Of a DNA stretch of 64,000 nucleotides, positions 1 through 11,555 are shown piece by piece (position 1 is the first letter of the stretch; each line of letters opens with the position of its first letter). The position numbers and the translations under genes were made by a program. The DNA comes from Whalleya microplaca (taxonomy: Eukaryota > Ascomycota > Sordariomycetes > Xylariales > Xylariaceae): NCBI GenBank assembly GCA_022497155.1, contig MU385735.1, positions 372,001-436,000 of the forward strand, written 5' to 3'. The notes under the pieces were generated by a model that was not told where the DNA came from, did not search any database, and saw only the letters and a list, made by a program, of their open reading frames with translations.

Positions 1-2796
1 TAGATATAAGCTAGGTAAGGGCGAGATTGCCCTAAGGCCTCTAGGCGAAAGATCCTGTTCCACAACATTCTTATTATGCACAATTCTATGCCAACGCTTC
101 GGGCATCAAGCCAATTCGTAAAAGAAGTCGTTATGAGAATTGACCTCAACTTTGATGAATCGTCTTTCATCATTTTCTTTATTTTCACATGCCCTAATTC
201 AATTCAACCTTAACTAACCTGTTGCGGATACTTACCTACTAGTTGGCATTCCATTATGCCATGTTTCCATATTCAGAGTTCACACCATGTTTTAAACATA
301 AGCCATCGTATTCAGGTACCTATCGTTTCCTAACTCCGCTTCTGTATTCTTCCGGAGAACATTATAACGATAATCCACATCTGATAAGTAATCAAGATTC
401 CACCATCTGGTATCGAGCCGACATATTATACAGATATCGCAACGTCATAACGCAGCAATGCGCATGCTGCCCAGGTTGGAATGATACAAATAATGGATGT
501 ATATAATGGCATTTAATGCACCGAATTGAACTGGATCATTACTTCATATCTGCTAATTATTTTGAGGTTGTACAAGCTACCTATTATGGCAACTTCCTGG
601 TATTTCTTGGTGGTTAAAAAGTTAGTGCATGCACGTCAGCTACCTAGGTACTTTATGTCCCACGCCCCCTACCCTTGTGAGAGCTGACTATCATCATGTT
701 CGTGAGCAATTACGTTACGTCAAATCAATGCCATTTGTGAATATCGTTAATTCAAGTTAAGGGTGTAAATTGACTTAAGTTGAATTGATGAAAGCTTTGA
801 GTCCCTGCCTATCGATTGACTGATAAAGATTCGTTGATGCCTCACTATTGGTAGTAGATATAATGCTAAAAACTAGATTGGTTGGTAATAGGATGGAGTA
901 GAATCTAGTGTTGTGTGCTACAAGGATACGCAATGCATTGGCGATCTAAGAAATATGAGAGGCATATTATAGATGCAATTGTTCTTTGATGCGTTGCGAT
1001 CAGAAAATATTTCAAGTTTAGGCTGCCAGCTTACAAGGATCACGAAAAATACGGTGCGCTTGCATCAGGGCAAATTGATCTGGTTCACTGGTCTTGTGTT
1101 ATGACTCTAAGCAAAAGAAACCTATCATCGATAAAACACTGCCTGTAGTAAAAGGAAATCCACCCATCTGTTCAAATTGTTTTCCCCCAAGTAGTAACAG
1201 AATACATCAGTACACCTCCAGCTAGATTCCAAGAACCATCAAGCATAGAGTGTTATACCCGCGAGATAGAAAGGGACGAGAAATGAAATGTAAGTAGATA
1301 ACCGAAATTGAAATACTGCGCATACTCCGTCTCTTTCCTTTACCATTAATGATGAGTATGAGACCGTGATAATTTTATGATATGGGAAGGATTGGTCGTT
1401 ACCAGAACTATGAAAGGATAGAAGGGCAAATGGAAGAAGTGAAACCCAAGGAGCAAGAGAATTGGCCAAGATCGACAAAATGATTCGTGTAGCAGAGGTG
1501 CTACATCAGATCGCCAATTGATCGGGAGGGATTTTTCTTGTAGTGGACAAATGTATTACCCAGGCAATATGTTTCTTATCAATGAACCACAATGTAGTTT
1601 TTTCTCTCAGTGATATATCCACCTAATCAAGCTTGGTCAGTTAAAGTACTTATACACAACTCGTGAATGAGGTCCACCAACTGGTTACCCGTTTATGGGG
1701 TTCTGTTGGGAATGAAAGATGAGATTCGATATTTTGTAAGTTGGGGTTTGCCGGAATGAGAGGGAGATTGACCGCCGGCGTTTCCATATGTGTAGGAGTG
1801 TTAAGCACTTCTTCTGAAAAGGGTATCAGACATTAGCATATCGGAATAAAGCCTTGGTCTACTATACTGACCTTGACGAGGTGATTTGCAGCCTATAAAG
1901 AAGAAGTAACCCATAAACCAAAAACCCAGAATGACACCAAAGTTCAACATGTTGTTGGTTGTGGTAGAATCCATACTTTACGGATGAATTGAGTAGCCTA
2001 GGGGTGGGGTACAAAGAGATAAGCACGTTATGATTGAATTGGTAATCTCTGAATACTATGTGTATGAGAGGTAGGTAGATTCAGTAGAGAAATGAACAAA
2101 AAAAGACAACAATGCGAAAAGAAAATGCAGTGGGAGAAGAGTATTTATAGAAGAAAATCTAATAGAACCGGTAGAGGGAAGATGTCTTCCAGGACAACTT
2201 TTTTCTCCCCAAGAAGGGTCTCAAACAGCCCAAGAATTGTCCATCATTGTCTATTTCCTACTGGTCTGGTATTGGGTACAGTCACATTGTACCTACCTGG
2301 AGTGGATAATTAAGCGATCATGTTGGCATCCCTCTATGCAAGCCAGTGCTGTTGGTGTTTCGGCGGTAAGAATGTTGCATGTATTTCCTATCAATGGTCA
2401 ATAGAGATATAGATTTATCTTAATGAATAGCAAAGACGGCTACTTGAATTAAACTCCTACGACGAATTCCAAAGCGTCCGAAAGCTGATCCATCAAAGCC
2501 GCTCATGCAGAATGCTTACTTTTCTATCTAAGCACGTCAGAATCTAGAGGTCATGATATAGAGAACTCTGAAGTGGAGGTGAAAATTTTCTCCAACATGA
2601 TGTCGTATCGGACAGGGGCATAAGTCTGGTCCCCAAGGCATTTCGACAATACAACTAGGCGTTTTCGTGGATTGGTTAACAAGGGACGATTTTCCACTTC
2701 CTTCTCCCTTATTGATCCCATTTAATATCCCTGATTCTTTGCTTACGATACAATTCTACTTCTTACTTCCTCTCCAATTTCGCTAGTACAGTCCAA
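1..2796. other. Intergenic region without recognisable gene
   Basis: Only short open frames without family features or a convincing splice pattern are seen on either strand. The DNA is AT-rich. One perfect copy of the palindrome TACCTAGGTA lies at 641-650 and recurs in other intergenic regions of the window. I see no RNA gene or transposon ends here. Confidence 0.6.
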
Positions 2797-4655
2797 ATGC
2801 CTCCCAAAACAACAGCTGCAAGTTTACCAAAGATCACCACTCTCCGTCACGAGCTTGACTATGGTGACGCAGGTTCTGATCGATGTGCTGCTTTCTATGA
2901 TGACGTTAGGGCCTTCAGGAAGAAATTTCACACGCGCAATGGCATACCCGGTATCAACCTCCATGACTGGAAGTCCCAGGAGCACCAAAGCGGCCTTTCG
3001 GAGATGACCGTTGCCTATTTAGACACACATGGAAATGGGCCGCTGTTTTGGCCAGACGACCCATCTGCCGCAAATTTCAACAAGCTGCAATACTCTCGAG
3101 ACATCACCAAGTGAGCATGCTATCTCCCTTCCCGAGTTGCCACTTGCTCGTCTTACCAGAGTCTAGGATAAGAAGACTTATGAAACAGCTCTTTTTCCGC
3201 CTAAATGAACAACAGTATCGCAATCATAAGTACAAAAATAAAGACAAGCCTGAATCGAGTACTGTGAGCCTAGGTCAAAGAGGGCGCAGCACAGAACAGC
3301 CAATAGATATAGATACCATGGAGGATAATCCAGAAGTCTCACCGACTCCTTTGTAAGCTCGCCTTCATTATTCTAAAACATATCGACGTTACTGAAGCTT
3401 CCCCTTAGTAGAAAGATCATGCAACCTGACAACACAACTTCGACTATTAATGCCTGGCGTCGTGAATTGAAACGGGGCAGATCACATGTTGAAGACACTT
3501 ACGATGTGCCACAAAGCCCCGAGTTCGAAGAGATCATGGTATGTTGTTACTCCCATCACTACTATGCCTATTCCCAGCAAAATCACCTCAATGACAACAC
3601 ATTATCGCCCAGATTCCATGACACGTTGCATATAACTAATGATGGAATTGAAGACGCAACAAGCTCCAAGGCGTTTAGATGGTACAAGACAGACTGGTCA
3701 ATTCAAGCGACTCAAGTCTGAGGATGTCCCCCCAGCTCAAGCTACAAAACATACTAGAGACGACAATAAGCCGCCAGAGCCTGCTTCTAAGCGGAAGTCG
3801 CCTCGCCAAAAGAAGACGATGCAGATGGAAGATTACGCAACGGGCGAGGACTACATTACAGTTATGACGTCCATGGACCCCCTTGAAGAGAGAGATCATG
3901 GTGCCGCCTCTGGTTCCAGGAAAGCACCGGTGAAAGTATCCAAGAGCGGCTCTGTCGTTACCTTCAGGGGTCTTTCGCGACCCACGTCAAAAAAGAAAAA
4001 CACAACTCCGTCAGATTCCCACCTGTCTCCGATTCAAGGGACCCCCTTCGTCGCTAGTGATACCAACCAACCACAGAAGAACCAACCACCGCCACTCCAA
4101 CGACCACAAGCTTCCAAGGAATCAAACTTGTCGCCTCGTCAGAACAGCATAGGGTGGGAAACGCCACCCGTTACCTCAACAATCTCTGGTGCGGCCGAGG
4201 AAAGCCGTCTTGGAAGCGAAGAGTTCGCATCAATTGAAAAGGCACAGACTCAGGCGCCGCCACAAACCTTCTCAGGCAAGCCAAAGATCGATTTCATCTA
4301 CCGGGTAGTTCTCTCACGTATACCGGTCTTCTCATCTCAGAAATGGAAGCCATCCCGAAAGCTTGAGGAGATGTCCTTCCGCCAGTTCATGGAAGAGCTC
4401 CCTCTGGGTGGGGCCTTGAGGGGGCTGATATTGACTGTAGAAGGGCCTGGTCTGAGAGCTGTAGAGGAGATCCCTCAGGGTGACGAAACCGGGTTCGACT
4501 CTCTGATAAAACTAATAAAGAGAGCAATCAGGGGTCAATTGGGACATCGGGGAACATCGGTTCCTCCTCTAGTCTACGAGATAGAGATAGAACCGATGAG
4601 GAGCGATGATGCGATGGCGCATGTGGAGGTGGATGACGAGGACTTCACCATATAG
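2797..4655 (+). CDS. Hypothetical protein, four exons, function unknown
   Basis: My model joins exons 2797-3110, 3167-3352, 3409-3538 and 3654-4655, giving 543 aa. The first three donors are GTGAGC, GTAAGC and GTATGT. The third acceptor is an unusual AAG at 3653. It is the only one I found that keeps the long last exon in frame, and it sits about 14 nt after an ACTAAT branch-like motif. The first 105 residues look like a small folded domain. The middle is Ser/Pro/Lys-rich and probably disordered (for example KRKSPRQKKTMQ, a possible nuclear localisation signal). The last 125 residues look folded again, with a region around DFIYRVVLSRIPVF, and the tail is acidic. I do not recognise a family; a nuclear role would only be a guess. 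The gene stands alone, with the convergent HET gene ending 273 bp downstream. Confidence 0.7.
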
Positions 4656-4928
4656 CTACTGAATACATAGCAGGTTGTGTACATATATAATATCTACGAT
4701 CGGAATACTCTTCGGATCTTTGGTATGCCCACCCGAGCTTTGCAGAACATTCAGTGTGGCAGAATATCCTATAGTGGGTGCCAACTCGCATGCAGTGTTA
4801 CGGTTGCGATCTAGGTTGGTGGTGTTTGAATGTTGAGAACCATTGGCCATCAGTGCTCCGCATGAACACCAGGATGCGGTGTTGTCTTCTTCGGAGGTTC
4901 TGGTTTTGTATACAGACAGTTACGCATA

Positions 4929-7271
4929 CTACCGAATGGGAAAGTTCTGGTTTGGATAGGCCATACCGTCAGCTTTGCCTTCTCCGTGCATGAATCCATG
5001 CAAGTAGCACTCCCCAACAAGCTCAAAGTAACCATTATTACATGGACGCAGCACGTAAGGCACTCTCCCACCATCGAACAAACAGACAATGTCACCATCA
5101 CGAGCTCTCTTGGGTACTGCAGCAAATTGGCCAGAGTCCGTGATCGCAAAGCGCCGAGATTGATACCATTCGTTCTCCGAAGCGAGAACTTCCGCCACAA
5201 TCCTTTCTTTCTTTCTTGTGAATATCTTCCCATTAGATTCAACCAAAGAATGAACACCGTGCTCTTGATCTGGCGACTCGCTCATTCCTCGCTGACCCTC
5301 AAGTATCTGGCAACGTTCAAAAAGGCTGCGGAAGGCTTTTCTGTAACGGTCTTTCCAAGGGCGGTTGCCTGTCTCCGTCATTTCGCATACCATGGTTTGC
5401 CAGGCCGCCTCAAATATTTCCTCGGCGAATATTCCGTGCTGTTCTCCTTCGCGACTAGCTATTATAACCCTCCAGCAATCATTGATCCATTGAAGGGTTG
5501 AGCTGGCGATATCGGTATCCGTCTGATTTGAGATCTTGAAATCCTCAAATGGTCTGCCTAGTGACTTGATTTTGCCGATCTGAGCACCCAGCACGTGGAT
5601 CACCATCGCAGCTTCTGAAAAGGCAATATGTGCCGGTGTGAATTTCGTGCGACGGGTGAGAGGATGCCATGAATCGGGAAGCAGATCAGCGTGGAAGGTC
5701 TGCGCTCCAGTTGCCAGGCGCATGATTCTGTCTTCCAATTCTTTCCCAGTATCATAGCGAATGTCGATATAATCGACCGAAAGATAATGAAGTTTTGGGA
5801 AAGGCCTTGCCATGTCAGACCTTGTGAGGTCTGGCACCCAAGAAGGCAGAGTATCCAGCCCTGCGAGCGGAGGAGCATCTCGGTCCACTCCGAATGAGAA
5901 CAGCTCTATGTTACGTCTACGTGTAATGTACCACAGCGCAAATCGGTGATAAACTTCCAATACAGCTAAGCTGTAATTCGGCAGCACCTCCCAATCTGAG
6001 GAGTGCACATCATTGGCAAGGCCAATGAGAGCAAAAAGCTTATCTCGAGGATCCGACGCCTGGAAGTTGCGGGTTAGAAATAACAGTTCGAGTAGGCTAT
6101 GGCCTTGTACTCGAAAGGTCCCGCGCTCGCCCCTTGAAACTGTGAAATGCTTGTACTTCGTCCGGATATCATCAAGGAAGATCAGGTTCTGCTTTTCCTT
6201 AATATTCTCTCCTGGTTGCTGAAGCTGGGTTTCTGTTCTGCGGCTTGCATTTGCAAAGTCATCCCATGACGCTGTTGATCGACCCACTACTACGACGGGA
6301 TCTGTTGCTCGAATAAGCTCCTGAATACACCAGACTCGTGTCAGCCATGGCTTCGTCAAGAGGACCCGTATAGCTCGTCTATCCTCTTCTCCGAGTTGAG
6401 AATCGCCCAACAGGGTGTTCAGTGCTATCTCACTGGCTTCATCGGCTCCCAACCAGATGAGAACCCTTCGAGACCTAGCATAAATCTCCCCCATCATGCG
6501 GACTTGCTGCGTTTTCTCCTGTTCGTTAGCCTGATCGATGCAAAGTGCATCTACCCATAGGGTTCGCTGTTCTTCCAGATACCTTAGGGAATTCAAGGCT
6601 TCGTAGAGATTTTTCGTTACAAGTCTAGGCATTCCATCACACATAATGCTTTCCTGCTCCTTGGGATCCCCCCATACATAGGATAGAGCCTCGTAGTGAA
6701 TCTCATGCGGTGCATTTCTTATACCAATCTCCTTCAGACTGCACTCGATCGGCTGTCCTGGCTTGCCTGGCTGCAAGACAAGCACGCGCGATTCAAATTC
6801 GTTTCTCAGCTCCCGATACCCAGTTCCATTACGAACTGTCCGGGATGCCTTTTGGTCAACCGCAACCCCCGCTGCCTCGGCTTCCTCGAGGTGACCGGAA
6901 ACCCATGCATAATCATTATTCATCCACCTCGTTCTTGCCCTGCACATGCCGATATAGAATCCTTCTAAGTAGAGCCCAATTGCGATGGCCATCCACCACC
7001 AGCCGGGATTGGACACGAAACCCCAGAAGACCCTTTTCAGCCGCGACCGCCATTGCGAATGCTCTTTCACGCCGTCTTCTTTCGCTTGTTTTTGACTCCG
7101 GCCCCTGGAGCTGGGGTTGACCCGAGGAAAGCATTGGCAAGGACTTGATGCGATTTGTCGCGTTGCTGTAATGAATGGAACACTACCCCTGATTGCACTC
7201 CGTCTCACCGCCCGAGCCACAATGATGCCTAGCATCAAGACAGCATTCACACCTTTGCTTTCACGTGCCAA
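4929..7271 (-). CDS. HET-domain (heterokaryon incompatibility) protein
   Basis: Single exon, 780 aa. The HET domain (Pfam HET, PF06985) begins near residue 193 with YEALSYVWGDP, continues with LWVDALCIDQANEQEK (about 238-253) and RVLIWLG (about 269-275). These are the three signature blocks of the family. A Trp-rich hydrophobic segment at about residues 88-108 may be a membrane anchor, preceded by a basic stretch. The C-terminus has the block usual for long HET proteins (GDIVCLFDGG, VPYVLRP, LVGECYLHG). HET proteins take part in non-self recognition and programmed cell death when genetically different hyphae fuse; the specific partner is not predictable here. No frameshift is seen, so the gene seems intact. 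Its only near neighbour on the same strand is the repeat protein at 8764-9822. Confidence 0.92.
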   Translation of the reverse strand: MARESKGVNAVLMLGIIVARAVRRSAIRGSVPFITATRQIASSPCQCFPRVNPSSRGRSQKQAKEDGVKEHSQWRSRLKRVFWGFVSNPGWWWMAIAIGLYLEGFYIGMCRARTRWMNNDYAWVSGHLEEAEAAGVAVDQKASRTVRNGTGYRELRNEFESRVLVLQPGKPGQPIECSLKEIGIRNAPHEIHYEALSYVWGDPKEQESIMCDGMPRLVTKNLYEALNSLRYLEEQRTLWVDALCIDQANEQEKTQQVRMMGEIYARSRRVLIWLGADEASEIALNTLLGDSQLGEEDRRAIRVLLTKPWLTRVWCIQELIRATDPVVVVGRSTASWDDFANASRRTETQLQQPGENIKEKQNLIFLDDIRTKYKHFTVSRGERGTFRVQGHSLLELLFLTRNFQASDPRDKLFALIGLANDVHSSDWEVLPNYSLAVLEVYHRFALWYITRRRNIELFSFGVDRDAPPLAGLDTLPSWVPDLTRSDMARPFPKLHYLSVDYIDIRYDTGKELEDRIMRLATGAQTFHADLLPDSWHPLTRRTKFTPAHIAFSEAAMVIHVLGAQIGKIKSLGRPFEDFKISNQTDTDIASSTLQWINDCWRVIIASREGEQHGIFAEEIFEAAWQTMVCEMTETGNRPWKDRYRKAFRSLFERCQILEGQRGMSESPDQEHGVHSLVESNGKIFTRKKERIVAEVLASENEWYQSRRFAITDSGQFAAVPKRARDGDIVCLFDGGRVPYVLRPCNNGYFELVGECYLHGFMHGEGKADGMAYPNQNFPIR

Positions 7272-8763
7272 AAGTCATAAATGAAGTGAGTTTCACTGAT
7301 TAAGAGAGAGTTGCTGACCCAATATCGGCAGCTGAAGGGGTGAACACGCTTGCTGATATATAACCCCTGTCGCTACTGTGGAACTTGGCCCGAGCTTAGT
7401 ACTTAGGGTAAATCGAGCAATGATGTGCTGAACGATGACATTCTCTATGGCACTCATGACAGCCCAGATACATGGGCATCATTGTGCATTCGTGCCTGTA
7501 GTAAAACTGCTGTGAATGTATGTTCCGGATGGAACTTTTTACTAATTGCAGAGGCTATAGTCGTCGCCTACGCTTTCATGCTCATGCAACCATACCAGGA
7601 GGCTACCTACCTAGGGCTGCTAGGTACCTAGGTAGGTACCGTGGTTCAGCACTGTAGTGGGCCGTATTATAAGTACTATCAGATATACGGATGTATCTGA
7701 AATGTTTCTACAGAATTGTCCATGCTACTCGGCTCCATATGATCGTCTAAATATTCTAGCTTCCAGGTATTCCCAAACTATCAACCTATTTGAAAGGTAT
7801 TCTACCATCTTCGCTTAGCTCTTCATACTCCTTATTTTCCGGGACGAATACATCCTGATAACAGCGTTCCTTGTATCCTAGGTTCTCTAACTTATGAATG
7901 CTTATATGTATTGAATGAATGATATTACTTTGCTATTACAAACACGTGCATGTTCTATGCTGACGCCATCAATGCGCTGTTAGTTGAAGGAGCTTCGCGC
8001 ATGGTACATTATACGTGCTCGTTTCTGCCACCTCCCCTATTCTATTGGCTTCAATGTTCTCTGGTTATACCAATCGGAGACATTGTGTTGGCCCCTAAAG
8101 CTTTCATGTCTAGTCTTAAGGTTATACAAAGGGAATGTGCGGGGTTTCTGTTCATCACCTATGTAGACGATAGTATTGGAGTCATCTAGATCTTCATCTA
8201 GCGCAATCCTGTCATGCGAATACTAATGATTCCACCTTCACTAGTTAATTCGTCAGTTCCACTAACCCTCTAACAAATCGCCAACTACCTAAGTATAGAT
8301 AAGGTCTCTATGGAGTGGTACAATCATACCATATCTATTATTATATTAGTGCTTATTTATAGTTAACGTAACCAAGTTTGATTCCTTGATCTGCTGTATG
8401 CTCGGTTCGCCCTGTGATGTTTCATCCTTCTGCACTTTGATGGATAGTGATCATTTTCTTATGATCTTCAAAGGGTAGGCATTTTATATTGCTTTACCTA
8501 CTTGCTCACAATTCCATTTGCGTTCCTGGGTAGAATTACGACAGATCCACTTCCATGCCAATTCATCATCACAAATCTCCTACACGATCTCATTACACCC
8601 CATAACATAGGCTTCTACGCGGCTCATCGAGTGAAATGCTAGAAACCCGCAGTCGTAGACTGAGATTCGTGAAGTTTGACCTTGGCAGCAAGGTGACAAC
8701 AACGTGTTTGGTTATCTATAAAAGCTCCCTATGACATCAGGAGAGCTTTGCAGTATTCCACTG
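7272..8763. other. Intergenic region without recognisable gene
   Basis: This is the upstream region of the HET gene and the downstream region of the 352-aa protein gene. It is AT-rich with short meaningless frames. A cluster of CCTAGGT-type palindromes lies at about 7603-7640, including a perfect TACCTAGGTA at 7625-7634. Nothing else is recognised. Confidence 0.6.
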
Positions 8764-9822
8764 TTACATGGGCATTCCATCGACTTCTGCCTTGACCACC
8801 CCTGAGATAACCCATTCCTGAGAAGCCGCCAGGTAGCTCCAATGCAGAACCATCCAAGTGTCCTGCCATCCAGTTCCAGAAGGATGGAAGACGATAGCTT
8901 CGGCATTTGGAGAGTGTCCAAGGGTCGTCAAAGATTGCGACACAATTGCCATCGGGTTGCCTTGGTGCATCCGATGATGGAAACTGTACCGCAGTACCTT
9001 TAGGGGCAACGGCATTTCAGACTCCTGCTCTTGCCACTTGCCTGGTATGGTCTGAAGTGCAAGGCGTAAACACTCTTTTTTCCTCCCAATGGCATAGATC
9101 GTTGACGGAGTGGCGGGATTGGGAATAAAGGTACACGCGGGTCCCTCCAGATTTCTTATATGACAGCTCTGTGACCATTTTCCATACTTGAAAGAGTACT
9201 CCCCAATTCCGTCGCTGTGTGGGACTAGAGCTTTCAGCACACCATCGATTTCTCGATAGATATTAGCTGGACCAGTCGCGCTCACTGCGATTGTACCCTC
9301 CAGCTTCCATTTTTCACTTTTGTCAATTATTTCATGTCCAAACTGCGGAGAACGATAGTGAAATATATCACCATCCGTTGTAAGTATCGCCGTTTCCAAC
9401 GTAGTCCCTTTAGAAGACTTTATTGACGACTTGCTTTGATATAGAGACGCGGAATCGCAAGCGACTATAATCCCATGATTTGGGTCTCGGTGCCCATTGA
9501 TCGTAGCTGAAAGTTGCCAGAAGTCTTCTCGGAAGACCTTCTCAGTCGAAGTGTTGCCTGTGTAATGCTTCATTTTTCCCCCTTCCTCGAGGACAACAAC
9601 TTCCAAGTCTCCATGACATTGGCTACGACGTGTCTGTGTAGAGTTCTGGATAATTGAACCCCCAGAGAGAGGGTTGATAGAAACAACATCGACAATAGAC
9701 CATTTACCAGTTTCTCGCTCCCGACAGAAGTGTACCAGTTGTTGTTCGGGGTCGTCCTCGAAGCCAGAGAGGGTGATGACAGCTTCCAAGCTTCCATAGG
9801 AAGTTTGACAAAGTCGATTCAT
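8764..9822 (-). CDS. Repeat protein, possibly beta-propeller (lectin-like), function unknown
   Basis: Single exon, 352 aa, starting at MNRLCQTSYG. There is no signal peptide or membrane segment. The sequence has recurring short beta-strand units of about 45-60 residues. Each contains a W or F with polar flanks (for example KWSIVDVV, DFWQLSATI, KWKLEGTIAVS, KWSQSCHIR, KWQEQESEM, EWVISGVV), spaced like the blades of a six- or seven-bladed propeller. Fungal fucose-specific lectins and similar propellers look like this, but I see no clear sugar-binding signature, so this is a fold guess. It lies about 1.5 kb upstream of the HET gene on the same strand. A functional link is possible but not shown. 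Confidence 0.6.
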   Translation of the reverse strand: MNRLCQTSYGSLEAVITLSGFEDDPEQQLVHFCRERETGKWSIVDVVSINPLSGGSIIQNSTQTRRSQCHGDLEVVVLEEGGKMKHYTGNTSTEKVFREDFWQLSATINGHRDPNHGIIVACDSASLYQSKSSIKSSKGTTLETAILTTDGDIFHYRSPQFGHEIIDKSEKWKLEGTIAVSATGPANIYREIDGVLKALVPHSDGIGEYSFKYGKWSQSCHIRNLEGPACTFIPNPATPSTIYAIGRKKECLRLALQTIPGKWQEQESEMPLPLKVLRYSFHHRMHQGNPMAIVSQSLTTLGHSPNAEAIVFHPSGTGWQDTWMVLHWSYLAASQEWVISGVVKAEVDGMPM

Positions 9823-10574
9823 TCTGGTGCCCGATGTGAAGGGAGTTTTGAATAAGGGTGATCACCGTGTTGAAACTTGGGAATAGACCATTCGATTTTC
9901 GGTAAATTTCAAGTCAAGAGTACTTCGAACAAGAACGTAAAGGGATATGATAAACTATCAACACTTATAATATTAATAGACCGGAATTATTTTAATATTT
10001 GATTGAAATTTCTGCCTCCTGCTTGCTACTGTCCTTAGGCTACGGGAGGTTACGGGAGCCTACAAGGCTCGGGTAGAAACCCGAGATATGTGCCAGCTTC
10101 AGACACCAATCATGGGCTTCACATCTTCGTATTACAAACGAAACAGTTTACTTGCTCGAAATGTGACAAAACTGCGACAAATTCTAGATCTTCAACCAGC
10201 CGTAAATGATCCCAGGGCTGTTAGTCTACTCAGAGCTAGTCTGTTAAAATTTGTCTTGCTGACAATGTTTCAATACAACTAGCGCCCCTGGAGTTCTTGG
10301 TTATCACATAGCGTGGTATGAATTGAGCTTACCCTTTATCTGGAACACCTCATTGACCGAATAGTGTACACGTATCAATCACTTTAAGACACATAAATCG
10401 AAAAGTAGACTTCTCGATTAATATTTATGGTGGAATCAGTGCAATGGACGAGTTACGCTACCGCTTTGAGAACCCCATCTTAAGCTCCCCATGCCAGATT
10501 GCATCTACTGGGCCACAGTACAGAGAATTTGCATAACGGTTATCTGCATGCATTCTTTGACTAGCTTCCATTCT
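9823..10574. other. Intergenic region with a short hairpin
   Basis: This is the promoter side of the 352-aa protein gene and the 3' side of the AA9 gene. An AT-rich stretch covers about 9960-10010. Two copies of TACGGGAG lie at 10041-10048 and 10051-10058. They are followed by a perfect 7-bp inverted repeat, CTCGGGT (10068-10074) and ACCCGAG (10079-10085), with a 4-nt loop. No gene was recognised. Confidence 0.5.
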
Positions 10575-11555
10575 TCAACCAGTCCACACATCAGGGCCGG
10601 GTGGAATATAGGCATCGGGCTGAATGCTATTCAAATTCACCAAAATACCAGGGTCAGTGCTCTTGTAGGATCCAGGGAACTGTACAAGAGGCGCAGGAGT
10701 TCCGCTTCCGCCTCCTGTGATCTGAATCTGCGAGCATGCAAGATAGAATTGGGCTTTGCCTGATTGCATAGCCATGTGCAGGGCAATGTGCTCGACACGA
10801 AGAAGGTACTCTCCGTCGGGAGTGGCGGCTGGGATGGTGGCATTAGTAGTCTTGTACTCATCTGGTAATGTATGTTAGCTCAGTTGCTGGCTCGGTAGAA
10901 TGATCAAACTCAAGAGCATAACTTACTTTGGCCAGGCCAGGTAAGCTGTTTGTTCTGGTCCATAGTCGGCATCTCTGTGTGTATTTTAAACCAAACTACA
11001 GCACACTGAGTCAGCATCTTTTTATTCCTACACACTTTGACGATTAATGGGAGTCTCATTGCGATACTCAAGCAAGCACTCGAGAATACTGTGTAAGGGA
11101 ACACTTTCCCCTGCAACAGGACTTCTGGGAAGGTATACGTATCTAGGGGTCGGTGATTTCACATACCAGCGCCAGAGCCATCCCAAGTGGTTGCCGATGC
11201 TCCTTCGGGGACCTTGGCTAAATAATACTGCGTAGGGCCTGGATGGTTGACCTGCTGAGTGGAGACATAGTGGATAGTGGCGCCCGCAGGGACTGTGGCA
11301 ACGTTGGCTGCATTTCCAGACTGATAACAGCGGATATCTGGGCTCGCTGCGTTTTCGATACCCTGTTTGCTCTGAGCATTCTTCGTGATGCGAGTGGCTG
11401 ACCAATCCGCCTCTTCGGCCTTGCCATCTACGACAAGACGTGGAAACGTGTCTGTCACTATTAGATAAGATGTTATCAGGTATAGGATTAATAATTCACA
11501 TACAATGAGCGTTTATTGCCGTTGCAGCAAACAAAAGACCGGTCAAGAACTGCAT
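10575..11555 (-). CDS. AA9 lytic polysaccharide monooxygenase (secreted)
   Basis: Four exons on the minus strand: 11504-11555, 11167-11457, 10927-10995 and 10575-10861. They give 232 aa with canonical GTATGT, GTATGT and GTAAGT donors. Residues 1-16 are a signal peptide ending INA. The next residue, H17, is the mature N-terminal histidine of the copper brace. H89 in VNHPGP is the second copper histidine, and Y177 in AQFYLAC fits the axial tyrosine. Family blocks include [32 protein letters not shown] and YIPPGPDVW near the end. AA9 enzymes use copper and O2 or H2O2 to cleave cellulose or related glucans oxidatively, outside the cell. There is no cellulose-binding module. The length is normal for a catalytic-domain-only AA9. 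Confidence 0.95.
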
